Shown: positions 6,097 through 15,122 of the stretch, piece by piece
Numbering within the stretch: the stretch's first letter is position 1
How the letters are laid out: every line of letters begins with the position of its first letter
Assembly (NCBI GenBank): GCA_947498785.1
Contig: CANMLS010000038.1
Span: 1-59,047, forward strand
DNA: 59,047 nucleotides
Direction of reading: 5' to 3'
From: an uncultured Aquimarina sp.
GTDB taxonomy: Bacteria; Bacteroidota; Bacteroidia; Flavobacteriales; Flavobacteriaceae
Translations under genes and position numbers: made by a program
The notes under the pieces: generated by a model
What the model was told of the DNA's origin: nothing
The model's input: the letters and a program-made list of their open reading frames with translations, nothing else
The model's database searches: none

Positions 6097-7368
6097 ATGT
6101 TAGTAGTACCAAAAATCATAGCAAACAAAGAAGCATATATAAAAGCCTTGGCAAAAAGAAATTTTGATGGAGAATCAGTTTTAGGCAAAGTGATTGCCTT
6201 GGATGAAGATCGTCGTGCCACACAAGCTAAATTAGATAATACACTAGCTGATTCTAATACATTCTCCAAAGAAATTGGAATGCTTTTTAAAAATGGAGAG
6301 CAGCAAAAAGCTAATTTACTTAAAGAGAAAACGGCACAACTTAAAGAAACTTCTAAAGAATTTGGTGCTAAGCTTGCTCAGATACAAGAAGAGCTCATAC
6401 AATTGTTATATACCATTCCTAATATCCCTCATGATTCTGTTCCTAATGGACAGAGCGACGAGGATAATGAAGAAATTTATAAAGAAGGTGACATCCCTAC
6501 ATTAGAAGAGGGAGCGTTACCTCACTGGGAACTCGCTAAGAAATATGATATTATTGATTTTGAATTAGGTGTTAAAATTACTGGGGCTGGTTTTCCTGTT
6601 TATAAAGGTAAAGGTGCCCGATTACAACGTGCTTTGATTAACTACTTTTTAGACAAAAATACTGAGGCAGGGTATAAAGAATATCAAGTTCCTTATTTGG
6701 TAAATGAAACTTCAGGGTATGGCACGGGGCAATTACCTGACAAAGAAGGACAAATGTACCATGTTACTGGTGATGACCTATATCTTATTCCTACTGCAGA
6801 GGTTCCTGTAACTAACATGTTTAGAGATGAATTGGTAACAGAAAAACAATTGCCTATTTGCTGCACAGGATATACTCCTTGTTTTAGACGCGAAGCTGGT
6901 TCTTATGGTGCTCATGTAAGAGGTCTAAATCGTTTACATCAATTTGATAAGGTAGAAATTGTACGGATAGAAAAACCAGAAAACTCATATCAAGCTCTGG
7001 ATGGTATGGTAGAACATATAAAAGGTATTCTTAGAGAACTACAATTACCATATCGTATTTTGCGACTTTGTGGTGGTGATTTAGGATTTACCTCTGCGCT
7101 AACCTTTGATTTTGAAGTATTTTCTACGGCTCAAGATCGTTGGTTAGAAATTAGTTCTGCATCTAATTTTGAATCTTATCAGGCTAATCGATTAAAATTA
7201 AGATTTAAAGATACAAACGGAAAAAACCAGTTGGCACATACGCTTAACGGAAGCTCTTTGGCACTACCAAGAGTATTAGCGGGTATTTTAGAAAATTATC
7301 AAACTCCTAAAGGAATCAAAATCCCCGATGCATTAGTTCCTTACTGTGGTTTTGAATGGATTGACTAA
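6097..7368 (+). CDS. serS: Seryl-tRNA synthetase
   Basis: This cytosolic class II aminoacyl-tRNA synthetase of 423 residues, the usual length, charges tRNA-Ser with serine. Residues 1-105 form the N-terminal coiled-coil arm (LAKRNFDG through KEFGAKLAQIQEEL) that contacts the long variable arm of tRNA-Ser. The catalytic part shows motif 2 (CFRREAGSYG, then RGLNRLHQFDKVE) and motif 3 (NGSSLALPRVLAGILENYQ). The TAEVP segment of the serine pocket is present. The start MLVVPKI aligns with the family start MLQLPFI. It appears to be transcribed alone. Confidence 0.98.
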   Translation: MLVVPKIIANKEAYIKALAKRNFDGESVLGKVIALDEDRRATQAKLDNTLADSNTFSKEIGMLFKNGEQQKANLLKEKTAQLKETSKEFGAKLAQIQEELIQLLYTIPNIPHDSVPNGQSDEDNEEIYKEGDIPTLEEGALPHWELAKKYDIIDFELGVKITGAGFPVYKGKGARLQRALINYFLDKNTEAGYKEYQVPYLVNETSGYGTGQLPDKEGQMYHVTGDDLYLIPTAEVPVTNMFRDELVTEKQLPICCTGYTPCFRREAGSYGAHVRGLNRLHQFDKVEIVRIEKPENSYQALDGMVEHIKGILRELQLPYRILRLCGGDLGFTSALTFDFEVFSTAQDRWLEISSASNFESYQANRLKLRFKDTNGKNQLAHTLNGSSLALPRVLAGILENYQTPKGIKIPDALVPYCGFEWID

Positions 7369-7492
7369 TCTGTTATACCTATTCTGGTTTAAAAAATACC
7401 AAAACAAAAAACAGTAGTTTTTGATTAGGTAGAAAAGAAAAAAGAGCAAATTTTAGTCAGAAATGGTATTAAACGATATATAAACAAAACAA

Positions 7493-7528
7493 ACCCAGTC
7501 ACCTTTTAATCAGAAAGGCAACTGGGTC
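7493..7528 (-). terminator. Terminator for the minus-strand CxxCH lipoprotein gene
   Basis: ACCCAGT and ACTGGGT arms (with an inner CTTT/AAAG pair) form a hairpin. On the minus strand it is followed by a T-rich stretch (TTGTTTTGTTT). It lies about 100 bases past the stop of the gene at 7629. Confidence 0.55.
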
Positions 7529-7628
7529 ACTCACACCACATGATTGTTTATCACTAAACTATGGATAATGCTCGCCTTATTATCCCATGCATGCAATAAA
7601 ACTACCTGTATAATATGTAATGATTTGT

Positions 7629-8975
7629 CTACTTAGTTAATCCAAGAGTTGCATTAACCGACCATAAAAAATCCAGTTGAAGCGTATCTTTACCATAGTT
7701 TTGTTGAAAATCTACGTATCGATTACCATTATAGTTTAAACTCGAATTATTCTGAGGCCATCTTGCCTGAATATGGCAACTCATACAATTTGTTTGAATG
7801 CCATAGTTATTCTCAACAGTTTTACCATTATAGATACCACTTTCGTTTTCTCCCAATAAAACGGGGTTATTAGAACCCGCAGGACCAAAACCAGCTTCTA
7901 AGTATGGATTATAAGCATATAGTGATTCTCCTGTGTTTTGACCATTAATATAGGGTTGGGCAGGTATTTTGGTCGAATATGCTGCTGTCATAGCATAGTG
8001 GTTTGCTGCACCGTCTAATGTCACTTTACTTCTATATGAGGCATGCAATTCTGAACTCGGAAAATGAGGTGTATCGGGATATTGACTCCACCAAAAAGAT
8101 TGCCATGTCCATCGTGTTGTTTCTTTTGTCATTACATGCATTCCTACCAAAATGGCATAATCTCCATGTTCAAAACTCCCAAACGGTTCTGTAAAATTTT
8201 GATCTACTTTAAAATTTATAAAATCAGATATGGCAAACTTTGTTTTTCCGTCAGCTTCACTTTTATTCTTTACTACTTTAATCAATGAATTTGGCCAATC
8301 ATTTTGATCCCAAGTTCGAATCGTATCTTTTGGTGGACCTTGCCACACATGGATAGTATCCTTACCATTGGTTAAATTTACTGGAAGAAATACTGGCTTA
8401 ATCATAATAGATTTTGTAGGAAATCCTATAATTTGACTTGCACCACTTTTAATCAAAGATTTTGCTACTTTTTGATCAAAAATCCCTTGTTCTATGACAT
8501 GCTTTTCTGCGGCAAGACTATATTTTACAAATCCTGCAAGCTGAGTTTCATTAATACTATCCATACCTACCCCATGTCCCAATTGATGAGGTACCGTTAA
8601 AGGAAAGAGATTTTTATCATTAATTGTATCTTCTGATTTTATTTGCTGTGGTGTTCTCCAAGATTCAAACACTCTGATTTTATGTCCGTTTGCAGTTTCT
8701 AAATCTGTAGTTTGTGTAAGTCCTGCCCATATTTGCCATGCATGTGTGTAAATACCTTCTATATTTTTTGGATTCGAATAATCCTGCGTATATGCAATTA
8801 GTGTTGCTTCAGAAACAGGAAAACCATAGGTTGTTGGAAAAGGTTGCGGTACTAATTTTTGCTCTGGCTCTGGTGCCTGATAAGATTCTGTTTTTTCATC
8901 TTTACAACTTATCGTAACAATTATTACAAGTAATGCTATTAAAATCAACCGTATCTTATTGTCCCGTTTATTCAT
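7629..8975 (-). CDS. Lipoprotein with a single CxxCH heme-binding motif
   Basis: This 448-residue protein has a lipoprotein signal (LIALLVIIVTISC, Cys near residue 24) and a short proline-rich linker. One CMSCH motif near residue 400 should bind a single c-type heme covalently. The body carries an N-terminal YGFPVSEATLIAYTQDYSNP and a WQIWAGLT region. A large middle domain has several Trp-rich segments (RWTWQSFWWSQYPDTPH). Similar proteins in Bacteroidota are annotated as hypothetical or cytochrome-like, and I do not recognise an enzyme family. It probably acts in the periplasm or at the outer membrane as a redox or ligand-binding protein. Confidence 0.65.
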   Translation of the reverse strand: MNKRDNKIRLILIALLVIIVTISCKDEKTESYQAPEPEQKLVPQPFPTTYGFPVSEATLIAYTQDYSNPKNIEGIYTHAWQIWAGLTQTTDLETANGHKIRVFESWRTPQQIKSEDTINDKNLFPLTVPHQLGHGVGMDSINETQLAGFVKYSLAAEKHVIEQGIFDQKVAKSLIKSGASQIIGFPTKSIMIKPVFLPVNLTNGKDTIHVWQGPPKDTIRTWDQNDWPNSLIKVVKNKSEADGKTKFAISDFINFKVDQNFTEPFGSFEHGDYAILVGMHVMTKETTRWTWQSFWWSQYPDTPHFPSSELHASYRSKVTLDGAANHYAMTAAYSTKIPAQPYINGQNTGESLYAYNPYLEAGFGPAGSNNPVLLGENESGIYNGKTVENNYGIQTNCMSCHIQARWPQNNSSLNYNGNRYVDFQQNYGKDTLQLDFLWSVNATLGLTK

Positions 8976-9243
8976 TTCTTATTGAATTTAATTTTATCAA
9001 TTAACTTTCTTTTAATCCCTAGAACACTTTACTCACGTAATCCTTTTTTAATCATTACTCCAAACGATATTACATTAGCTTTACTAATATCCTAAAAAGT
9101 TTGACAGAAAAATATTTCATCGTATTTCATCATTCCTGATTCAATGAGGATTATAGATTCAAAAATTGATCTAAATCGGTGATGCAATAGTTTTTATGTA
9201 GGATTGGATCTATACATTAAGGGAACCATAACACACTACTATG
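8976..9243. other. Intergenic region between divergent genes, nothing recognised
   Basis: AT-rich spacer between the lipoprotein and TPR genes. No RNA gene, repeat or conserved frame is visible before the inverted repeat at 9244. Confidence 0.6.
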
Positions 9244-9283
9244 ACGCATTTTGTTATATTTACAAAAAACTTGCAAAATGCGT
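9244..9283 (+). promoter_or_regulatory. Inverted repeat spanning the start codon of the TPR gene
   Basis: ACGCATTTTG (9244-9253) and CAAAATGCGT (9274-9283) are perfect 10-bp arms; the right arm contains the ATG at 9278. A TATATTT box lies between them. It could be an operator, or an RNA hairpin hiding the start if transcription begins upstream. Confidence 0.4.
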
Positions 9284-11065
9284 TTTTTCTTTTTCTACAT
9301 CTCCATAGTATTTACTTTTTCGACTTTTGCACAGTCGGAACAGTTAGCTACAAACTATATCCAACAAGGAGCATATGAAAAAGCACTTTCTGTGTATAAA
9401 AAATTATATGCCAAAAATCCTAACCGTATCAATTATTTTTTGGGACTGGTAGAATCATATCAACAATTAGAGAGGTTTGATGAGGCAGAAAATATTTTGA
9501 AAAAAAGCATAGAAAGAACTCCAAAGAATGCACAGGTTCTGGTAGAATTAGGACATCATTATGATTTACAAGGAAAATCTGAAGAAGCACGTTTGTATTA
9601 TGATAAGGCAGTAGAAACCTATTATAACAATGGCGCAAACCATGCCTACTCTCTTGCCCAAACATTCGAAAAATACAGCTTATTGGATGAAGCAGCATTG
9701 ATTTATAAAAAAGGGATGAAAGACAATCCTAGAATAAATTTTAATGTACAACTAGCCAAAATCTATGGAGAACAAGGTAAATTAGAAAAGATGTTTGATA
9801 GTTATCTATCATTGCTAAAAACACAACCCAATTATATTAATATTGTACAGCGAAATTTTGGAGATTACATATCAGAAGACCCAGAAAATGAAGCCAATAT
9901 TATCTTTAGAAAATTACTTATTAAGAGATTACAACAAAATCCCAATATTTTATATAATGAAATGTTGAGTTGGCTTTTTGTGCAACAAAAGGAATTTAAA
10001 AAAGCATTCATACAGGAAAAAGCTATTTATAAACGTAAAGAAGAAGGTCCCGAAGGAATTATCGATTTAGCCAGAATTGCAATCTCTGAAAAAGATATTA
10101 AATCAGCTACAGAAATTCTTAATTACCTTCTTGAAACTCCAGCTTCAAAAGACATGAAACTTACTGCTCATAAGATTATTCTTAAAGCAAAAGTAAATAA
10201 TGCTAATAAAAAAGAATATAAAACCATCGTTGATCAATACAACACAGTATTTAATGAGTATGGCAGATCGAGAGAAACGATAGGATTACAAGTAGATTAT
10301 GCTCATTTTCTGGCATTTAATCAGGATAAAAAACAAGAGGCTATTGATTTTTTAAAAGATTTGCTCAAAAGAGAACGTTTATCTAGGTTTCAGTCTTCTC
10401 GAGTTAAAATGAAGATTGCAGATGTTCTAGTATTAGATCAAAAATTTAATCAAGCATTGATCTATTACACCCAAGTTCAAAATGCACTAAAGAATAATTT
10501 TCTGGCACAAGATGCTCGTTTTAAGGTAGCAAAAACAAGCTATTATAAAGGAGATTTTGCATGGGCGCAAACGCAACTTGATGTTTTAAAATCTTCGACT
10601 TCTCAATTGATTGCTAACGATGCTATGGAGCTAAGTCTTATTATAAGCGATAATTCTCTTGAGGATTCTACACAGACAGCATTAAAAATCTTTGCCAGAG
10701 CAGATTTATTAGCCTTTCAAAATAAAAATGAGGATGCTATTGCGGAATATCAAAAAATCTTAACACAGCATAGAGGAGAAAAAATCGAAGATGAAACTTT
10801 TTTACGTCAGGCAAAATTATTTGAAAAAGAAAAACAATTCGAAAAAGCCAAAATTAACTACCTGAAGATTATAGAATTTTATAAAGATGATATCCTTGCT
10901 GATGATGCCTATTATTGGTTAGCAGAGCTATACTCGAATGAACTGGGAGAACCAGAAAAAGCCAAAGAGTTGTATGAAAAAATCATCTTTAACCATGCCG
11001 CCAGCATCTATTTTGTTACTGCAAGAAAAAAATATAGAACTCTAAGGGGTGATGCCATAAATTAG
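9278..11065 (+). CDS. Secreted tetratricopeptide-repeat protein
   Basis: ATG 9278 was chosen because it gives a signal peptide, MRFFFFYISIVFTFSTFAQ. The longer frame puts nine unlikely residues in front. The mature protein of about 575 residues is all-helical with many TPR units, clear from residue 25 (YIQQGAYEKALSVYKKLYAKNP) to the end (GEPEKAKELYEKIIFNHAAS). It should be periplasmic and act as a scaffold for protein-protein contacts. Flavobacterial homologues are of unknown role. The next gene, DUF4286, starts about 100 bases on in the same direction. A missing Cys after the signal argues against a lipoprotein. Confidence 0.85.
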   Translation: MRFFFFYISIVFTFSTFAQSEQLATNYIQQGAYEKALSVYKKLYAKNPNRINYFLGLVESYQQLERFDEAENILKKSIERTPKNAQVLVELGHHYDLQGKSEEARLYYDKAVETYYNNGANHAYSLAQTFEKYSLLDEAALIYKKGMKDNPRINFNVQLAKIYGEQGKLEKMFDSYLSLLKTQPNYINIVQRNFGDYISEDPENEANIIFRKLLIKRLQQNPNILYNEMLSWLFVQQKEFKKAFIQEKAIYKRKEEGPEGIIDLARIAISEKDIKSATEILNYLLETPASKDMKLTAHKIILKAKVNNANKKEYKTIVDQYNTVFNEYGRSRETIGLQVDYAHFLAFNQDKKQEAIDFLKDLLKRERLSRFQSSRVKMKIADVLVLDQKFNQALIYYTQVQNALKNNFLAQDARFKVAKTSYYKGDFAWAQTQLDVLKSSTSQLIANDAMELSLIISDNSLEDSTQTALKIFARADLLAFQNKNEDAIAEYQKILTQHRGEKIEDETFLRQAKLFEKEKQFEKAKINYLKIIEFYKDDILADDAYYWLAELYSNELGEPEKAKELYEKIIFNHAASIYFVTARKKYRTLRGDAIN

Positions 11066-11098
11066 GCAATTGTCAATAACTAGTTGCACGTAGTTTAC

Positions 11099-11106
11099 TA
11101 CCTTTG
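11099..11106 (+). promoter_or_regulatory. Candidate -7 box of the DUF4286-rsmA transcript
   Basis: TACCTTTG matches TAnnTTTG, 61 bases before the DUF4286 start. TTG triplets nearby are not at ideal spacing. Confidence 0.35.
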
Positions 11107-11167
11107 CTCGCTTAACTTTTTTTTAGATCAAATTCTATTTTCTTCTCAATTAAAATTAATAATACTT

Positions 11168-11482
11168 ATGTACATATATAACGTCACTATAAACATAGAA
11201 GAAACTATTCATAACGAATGGTTACAATGGATGAAAGAAGAACATATTCCTGATATGTTAGCCACAGAAAAATTTAGTAAGGCGTTAATGACCAAAGTGC
11301 TTGTAGAAGAGGAAATGGGAGGTATTACTTATTCTGTTCAATACACTACCAATAATAAAGAGACTTTACAAAAGTACTATGATGAAGATGCTGATCGCCT
11401 TAGGGCAGAAACCAACCGTTTTGCAGGTAAATTTGTGGCATTCAGAACAGAATTAGAAATTGTAAGCGAACAGGATGGCTAA
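11168..11482 (+). CDS. DUF4286 family protein
   Basis: This 104-residue cytosolic protein starts at ATG 11168 (MYIYNVTINIEETIHNEWLQW), which is the family start; upstream codons look like untranslated leader. The pattern VTxNIxxxIxxxWLxWMxxxHIPDML, followed by GGITYSVQY and a C-terminal FAGKFVAFRTELE, is the signature of DUF4286. It is a small alpha/beta barrel-like family restricted mainly to Bacteroidota. The gene overlaps rsmA by 8 bases, an arrangement common in the phylum, so a role linked to ribosome biogenesis is possible but unproven. Confidence 0.9.
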   Translation: MYIYNVTINIEETIHNEWLQWMKEEHIPDMLATEKFSKALMTKVLVEEEMGGITYSVQYTTNNKETLQKYYDEDADRLRAETNRFAGKFVAFRTELEIVSEQDG

Positions 11483-12347
11483 ACCAAAGAAAAACAAAAA
11501 ATACACTCCTAATTATTCTGCATCACAAGAAAAAACTGCTGTGAAAGCAAAAAAACATCTTGGACAGCATTTTTTGAAAGATGAAAATATAGCTAGAAAA
11601 ATTGGAGATACGCTAACACTACAGAATTACAAAAACGTAATCGAAATTGGCCCAGGAATGGGGGTTTTGACCAAATACATTTTGCAAAAAAACCTAGATG
11701 TCATTGCCATGGATTTGGATAGTGAATCGATCGAATATCTGAATACTAATTTTCAGTTAGAATATAATGAAGTATTAAGGGGTAATTCATCTTTTCGGGT
11801 TTTGGAGGCTGATTTTCTAAAATTTGATTTAAATACAATATTCTCAGAAAAGCAGTTTGCGATTACGGGTAACTTTCCATATAACATATCGACTCAGATT
11901 GTTTTTAAAACATTAGAACACAAAGAACGTATTCCAGAATTTACAGGAATGTTTCAAAAAGAAGTTGCACAACGTATCTGTGAACAAGAAGGTAGCAAAG
12001 CTTATGGTATTCTTTCGGTACTTACACAGGCATTTTATGATACAGAATATCTTTTTACTGTTCCTCCAGATGTTTTTAATCCTCCTCCCAAGGTAGATAG
12101 TGGTGTACTGCGATTAATCAGGAAAAAAAATTATACACTCCCCTGTGATGAAAAATTCTTCTTCAGGGTAGTAAAAACCGCCTTTGGACAACGTCGAAAA
12201 ACACTAAGAAACAGTCTAAAAATCTTTCAACTCTCTGATGAAATCAAGGCGTTGAACATCTTATCAAAACGTCCAGAACAATTGTCAGTAAATGAGTTTA
12301 TAGAACTCACTCAATTGATAGAAAAGCACACTCATTTAGGGATTTAA
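11475..12347 (+). CDS. rsmA: 16S rRNA (adenine1518-N6/adenine1519-N6)-dimethyltransferase
   Basis: This SAM-dependent KsgA/RsmA enzyme dimethylates two adjacent adenines in the 3' terminal helix of 16S rRNA. Its 290 residues include a Lys-rich N-terminal extension of about 25 residues (MAKPKKNKKY). The KKHLGQHFLKDENIARKI substrate-recognition segment comes next. The SAM-binding IEIGPGMGVLT and the catalytic NFPYNIS motif follow. A C-terminal helical domain contains FGQRRKTLRNSLK. All key motifs are intact. It is translationally coupled to DUF4286 upstream, and mgtE follows after 80 bases with its own -7 box. Confidence 0.97.
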   Translation: MAKPKKNKKYTPNYSASQEKTAVKAKKHLGQHFLKDENIARKIGDTLTLQNYKNVIEIGPGMGVLTKYILQKNLDVIAMDLDSESIEYLNTNFQLEYNEVLRGNSSFRVLEADFLKFDLNTIFSEKQFAITGNFPYNISTQIVFKTLEHKERIPEFTGMFQKEVAQRICEQEGSKAYGILSVLTQAFYDTEYLFTVPPDVFNPPPKVDSGVLRLIRKKNYTLPCDEKFFFRVVKTAFGQRRKTLRNSLKIFQLSDEIKALNILSKRPEQLSVNEFIELTQLIEKHTHLGI

Positions 12348-12379
12348 CACAACGATAAAGCTCAATTAAATTCTTTGGT

Positions 12380-12387
12380 TATCTTTG
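12380..12387 (+). promoter_or_regulatory. Candidate -7 box of mgtE
   Basis: TATCTTTG matches TAnnTTTG and lies 40 bases before the mgtE start, in the short gap after rsmA. Confidence 0.45.
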
Positions 12388-12426
12388 TTGGCGTTTGCGC
12401 ACAAAGGGACACTAAATATCAGGCAT

Positions 12427-13776
12427 ATGCAATTTCAGATTTCAAAAGAACTTATCCAACAGGTAAAACATCTCATCAAAATAGAAGAGGATGTAAATCT
12501 GCGTGGTATGCTCAATGAAATACATTTTGCCGATGTTGCAGAAATTATTAGTGAACTCAATTTATCTCAAGCAACATACCTGATCAAGTTACTTGATAGT
12601 GAGAAGACTTCTGAAGCTCTTATGGAGCTGGAAGAGGATTTTCGAGAACGTATCCTAGAAAATCTTTCTGCAAAAGAAATAGCAGAAGAGCTGGAAGAAA
12701 TGGATACAGATGATGCGGCAGATGTTGTAGCTGAGCTCCCAGAAGAAAGAGCAGAAAAGGTAATTGCCGAAATTGAAGATGAAAAACGTGCTGAAGATAT
12801 TAAAGAACTTCTTACCTATGATGAGGACACCGCAGGAGGACTGATGGCCAAAGAATTGGTAAAAGTAAAAGAAACCTGGACGGTTGCTGGTTGTGTACGG
12901 GAGATGAGACGACAAGCAGAAAATGTAACCCGGGTACATTCTATTTATGTAGTGGATAAAGAAGAGAAACTTAAAGGGAGATTATCTCTAAAAGATTTAC
13001 TAACAGCCTCTGCAAAAACGCATATTAGCGAAGTTTATATTCCCAAAGTAGATTATGTAGATGTTGATACAGAAGGAGAAGAGGTTGCTCGTATCATGCA
13101 AAAATATGACCTCGAAGCTATCCCCGTAGTCGATCATGATGGAATCTTATTAGGTCGAGTAACTATCGATGATATTGTAGATTTTATAAAAGACGAAGCA
13201 GAAAAAGATTACCAGTTAGCCGCTGGTATTTCTCAAGATGTAGAAGCTGATGATAATGTTTGGGAACTTACACGTGCTCGTTTACCATGGCTTATCCTTG
13301 GTCTTTTTGGAGGGCTGGGAAGTGTATTTATTATGGAAGGGTTTGAAGAAGCTCTTAATAAATACAAAGAACTATTCTTCTTCACTCCTTTGATTGCAGC
13401 AATGGCAGGTAATGTTGGAGTACAGTCTTCTGCAATTATTGTACAAGGATTAGCTAACGACAATGTAAGAGGAAGTCTTCTAACGCGTTTAGTAAAAGAA
13501 ATAAGTTTGAGCCTGATTAGTGGTGTTACTCTGGGGATACTGGTCATAATATTTGGATTGATTACACAAATGGAAATGAATTTCAGCTTAACTATTGCTA
13601 TATCCATGCTATGTGTTATCATAGTAGCAGCGTTAATAGGGACATTTGTTCCTATAATCTTAAACAAAAGAGGTATTGATCCTGCAATTGCTACAGGTCC
13701 ATTTATTACCACAAGTAATGATATCTTTGGTATTTTCCTATTCTTCTATATTGCAAAAGTGATTCTGGGGTTTTAA
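12427..13776 (+). CDS. mgtE: Magnesium transporter MgtE
   Basis: This inner-membrane Mg2+ channel has 449 residues, the family norm. ATG 12427 (MQFQISKELIQQVKHLI) was chosen over an earlier ATG that adds 14 atypical residues. The order is an acidic N-domain (residues 1-130, with MDTDDAADVVAELPEE), two CBS domains (about 135-255), a plug helix and five membrane helices. The helices include the pore signature GNVGVQSSAIIVQGLA and the terminal PFITTSNDIFGIFLFF. The N- and CBS domains sense cytosolic Mg2+ and close the pore. It sits next to DUF4286-rsmA, an arrangement seen in other Flavobacteriaceae. Confidence 0.97.
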   Translation: MQFQISKELIQQVKHLIKIEEDVNLRGMLNEIHFADVAEIISELNLSQATYLIKLLDSEKTSEALMELEEDFRERILENLSAKEIAEELEEMDTDDAADVVAELPEERAEKVIAEIEDEKRAEDIKELLTYDEDTAGGLMAKELVKVKETWTVAGCVREMRRQAENVTRVHSIYVVDKEEKLKGRLSLKDLLTASAKTHISEVYIPKVDYVDVDTEGEEVARIMQKYDLEAIPVVDHDGILLGRVTIDDIVDFIKDEAEKDYQLAAGISQDVEADDNVWELTRARLPWLILGLFGGLGSVFIMEGFEEALNKYKELFFFTPLIAAMAGNVGVQSSAIIVQGLANDNVRGSLLTRLVKEISLSLISGVTLGILVIIFGLITQMEMNFSLTIAISMLCVIIVAALIGTFVPIILNKRGIDPAIATGPFITTSNDIFGIFLFFYIAKVILGF

Positions 13777-13938
13777 AAAAACACTAATTTAAACATAGTC
13801 AATTGTAACGGATCATAACATAAATATTGACCCTTTTCCGACTACACTCAAATTACAATGGTTTAAAATTATACATTCGAGCTTCATCACAAAGCTCGAA
13901 TGTGTAATTCTGTTTAACTAAATGTAATAAATAACTTA

Positions 13939-14118
13939 CTAGCATATTATCTCGTGAGGACATGCAATATATCGACTGCAATAAGCTGGTCCTGTGACAT
14001 ATCCAGTACATGAACATCCACACAATGATAAATCCACTCCTTCTTGCCCTCTAATTTTACCTTGGTTTTCTCTAGAAAGCACTTTAAATTCAGCTAAATT
14101 TAATAAATTGGTTTTCAT
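13939..14118 (-). CDS. Cysteine-rich RiPP/bacteriocin-like precursor peptide (small, easily missed)
   Basis: This 59-codon minus-strand gene starts at ATG 14118 and ends at TAG 13939. The N-terminal half, MKTNLLNLAEFKVLSRENQG, then KIRGQEG, looks like the leader of Bacteroidota natural-product precursors, which run L..L..FK.LS..EQK.I.GG. The core that follows is rich in Cys: CGCSC, then YCSRYIAC and a C-terminal IIC, six cysteines in about 27 residues. The leader/core layout suggests a ribosomally made, modified or disulfide-linked secreted peptide. No modification enzyme or transporter is adjacent, so it would be an orphan precursor. A SAM methyltransferase gene lies divergently beyond, but a link is only speculation. 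Confidence 0.65.
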   Translation of the reverse strand: MKTNLLNLAEFKVLSRENQGKIRGQEGVDLSLCGCSCTGYVTGPAYCSRYIACPHEIIC

Positions 14119-14454
14119 ATAATTATATTTAAATGGTTAATATGCCTAAATTTAAAATTAATTTTACTTGTACTTATTAATTTTAACCTTATTTTAAGTA
14201 ATCCTTTAGATTAACAGACTTTATCCCACATATTCTTAATGTGTTTTTTACTTTTAATTAGTAAATCAAATTGGTTTTCTTTTTTCTAAACATGACCATA
14301 AGTCCTTAAACAAATCATATATCCAAGTTTGTAAAAGCTACCACTACAATCACTGCCTGAAAAAGACATGAACATCGTAATTTATTATGATAATCAGTTT
14401 ATGGGCAAAATTCATCTAAATAGTTTTGTGAGACACACTATTTATATAAACATA
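14119..14454. other. Intergenic region between divergent peptide and methyltransferase genes
   Basis: AT-rich spacer with no recognised gene or repeat. It should contain the promoter of the cysteine-rich peptide (minus strand) and that of the methyltransferase (plus strand). Confidence 0.5.
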
Positions 14455-15036
14455 ATGAACGATTCAAAAAATATAGATTTTCCAAAAGTGTATTCAGAAT
14501 TAGAAACTCAGTGTAAAAAGATAGGTTTCACCATGCCATCAGATCCACACATCGGAACACTTTTAAAAACATTAATAACATCTAAGCCTAATGCAAACCT
14601 ATTAGAATTAGGTACAGGGATAGGCTTATCACTTTCATGGATGATCGCCGGAATGGACGACTCTTCTCGGCTTATCACATTAGATAATGATCCTAAACTT
14701 ATAAAAGTGGCACAAAAATACTTTGAAAAAGAAGAAAAAGTCAGCATCATATATACAGATGGTGCCGAATGGATTAAAAATTACAGTGGAGAAAAATTTG
14801 ATCTCGTATTTGCAGATACCTGGCCTGGTAAATTTTATGAATTAGAAGAAACACTAACATTAATAAAACCTGGTGGTTTTTATATCATTGATGATATGAA
14901 TACTCAGCCAGATTGGCCCAAAGGACATCAAGAAAAAGTGAATCTATTGATCGAATCTCTGGAAAGTAGAGAAGATTTTAATGTCACCAAAATGAATTGG
15001 TCTACGGGCATAATAATTGCCACAAAAAAGCAGTAA
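14455..15036 (+). CDS. SAM-dependent O-methyltransferase-like protein
   Basis: The 193-residue version from ATG 14455 (MNDSKNIDFPKVYSELE) is preferred, since the 29 residues before it look like translated leader. The class I methyltransferase fold is shown by motif I LLELGTGIGLSLSW, by the acidic LITLDNDPKL that binds the SAM ribose, and by FDLVFADTWPGKF and LIKPGGFYIIDD, as in family 3 O-methyltransferases. The substrate is unknown. It acts in the cytoplasm. The thioesterase gene downstream starts 86 bases on and may share the transcript. Confidence 0.85.
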   Translation: MNDSKNIDFPKVYSELETQCKKIGFTMPSDPHIGTLLKTLITSKPNANLLELGTGIGLSLSWMIAGMDDSSRLITLDNDPKLIKVAQKYFEKEEKVSIIYTDGAEWIKNYSGEKFDLVFADTWPGKFYELEETLTLIKPGGFYIIDDMNTQPDWPKGHQEKVNLLIESLESREDFNVTKMNWSTGIIIATKKQ

Positions 15037-15122
15037 ATTCGAAACCACAAACCATGAATACTATACGTTTGTATCTAAGATTTTTTTATAACTTAAAGTT
15101 AAAGTTCTAAAACCCTAATCAA

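Noticed and set aside
14368..14454. Upstream ATG of the methyltransferase gene
   Set aside because: The 29 extra residues are unlike the family N-terminus, and the ATG at 14455 fits the family length better.
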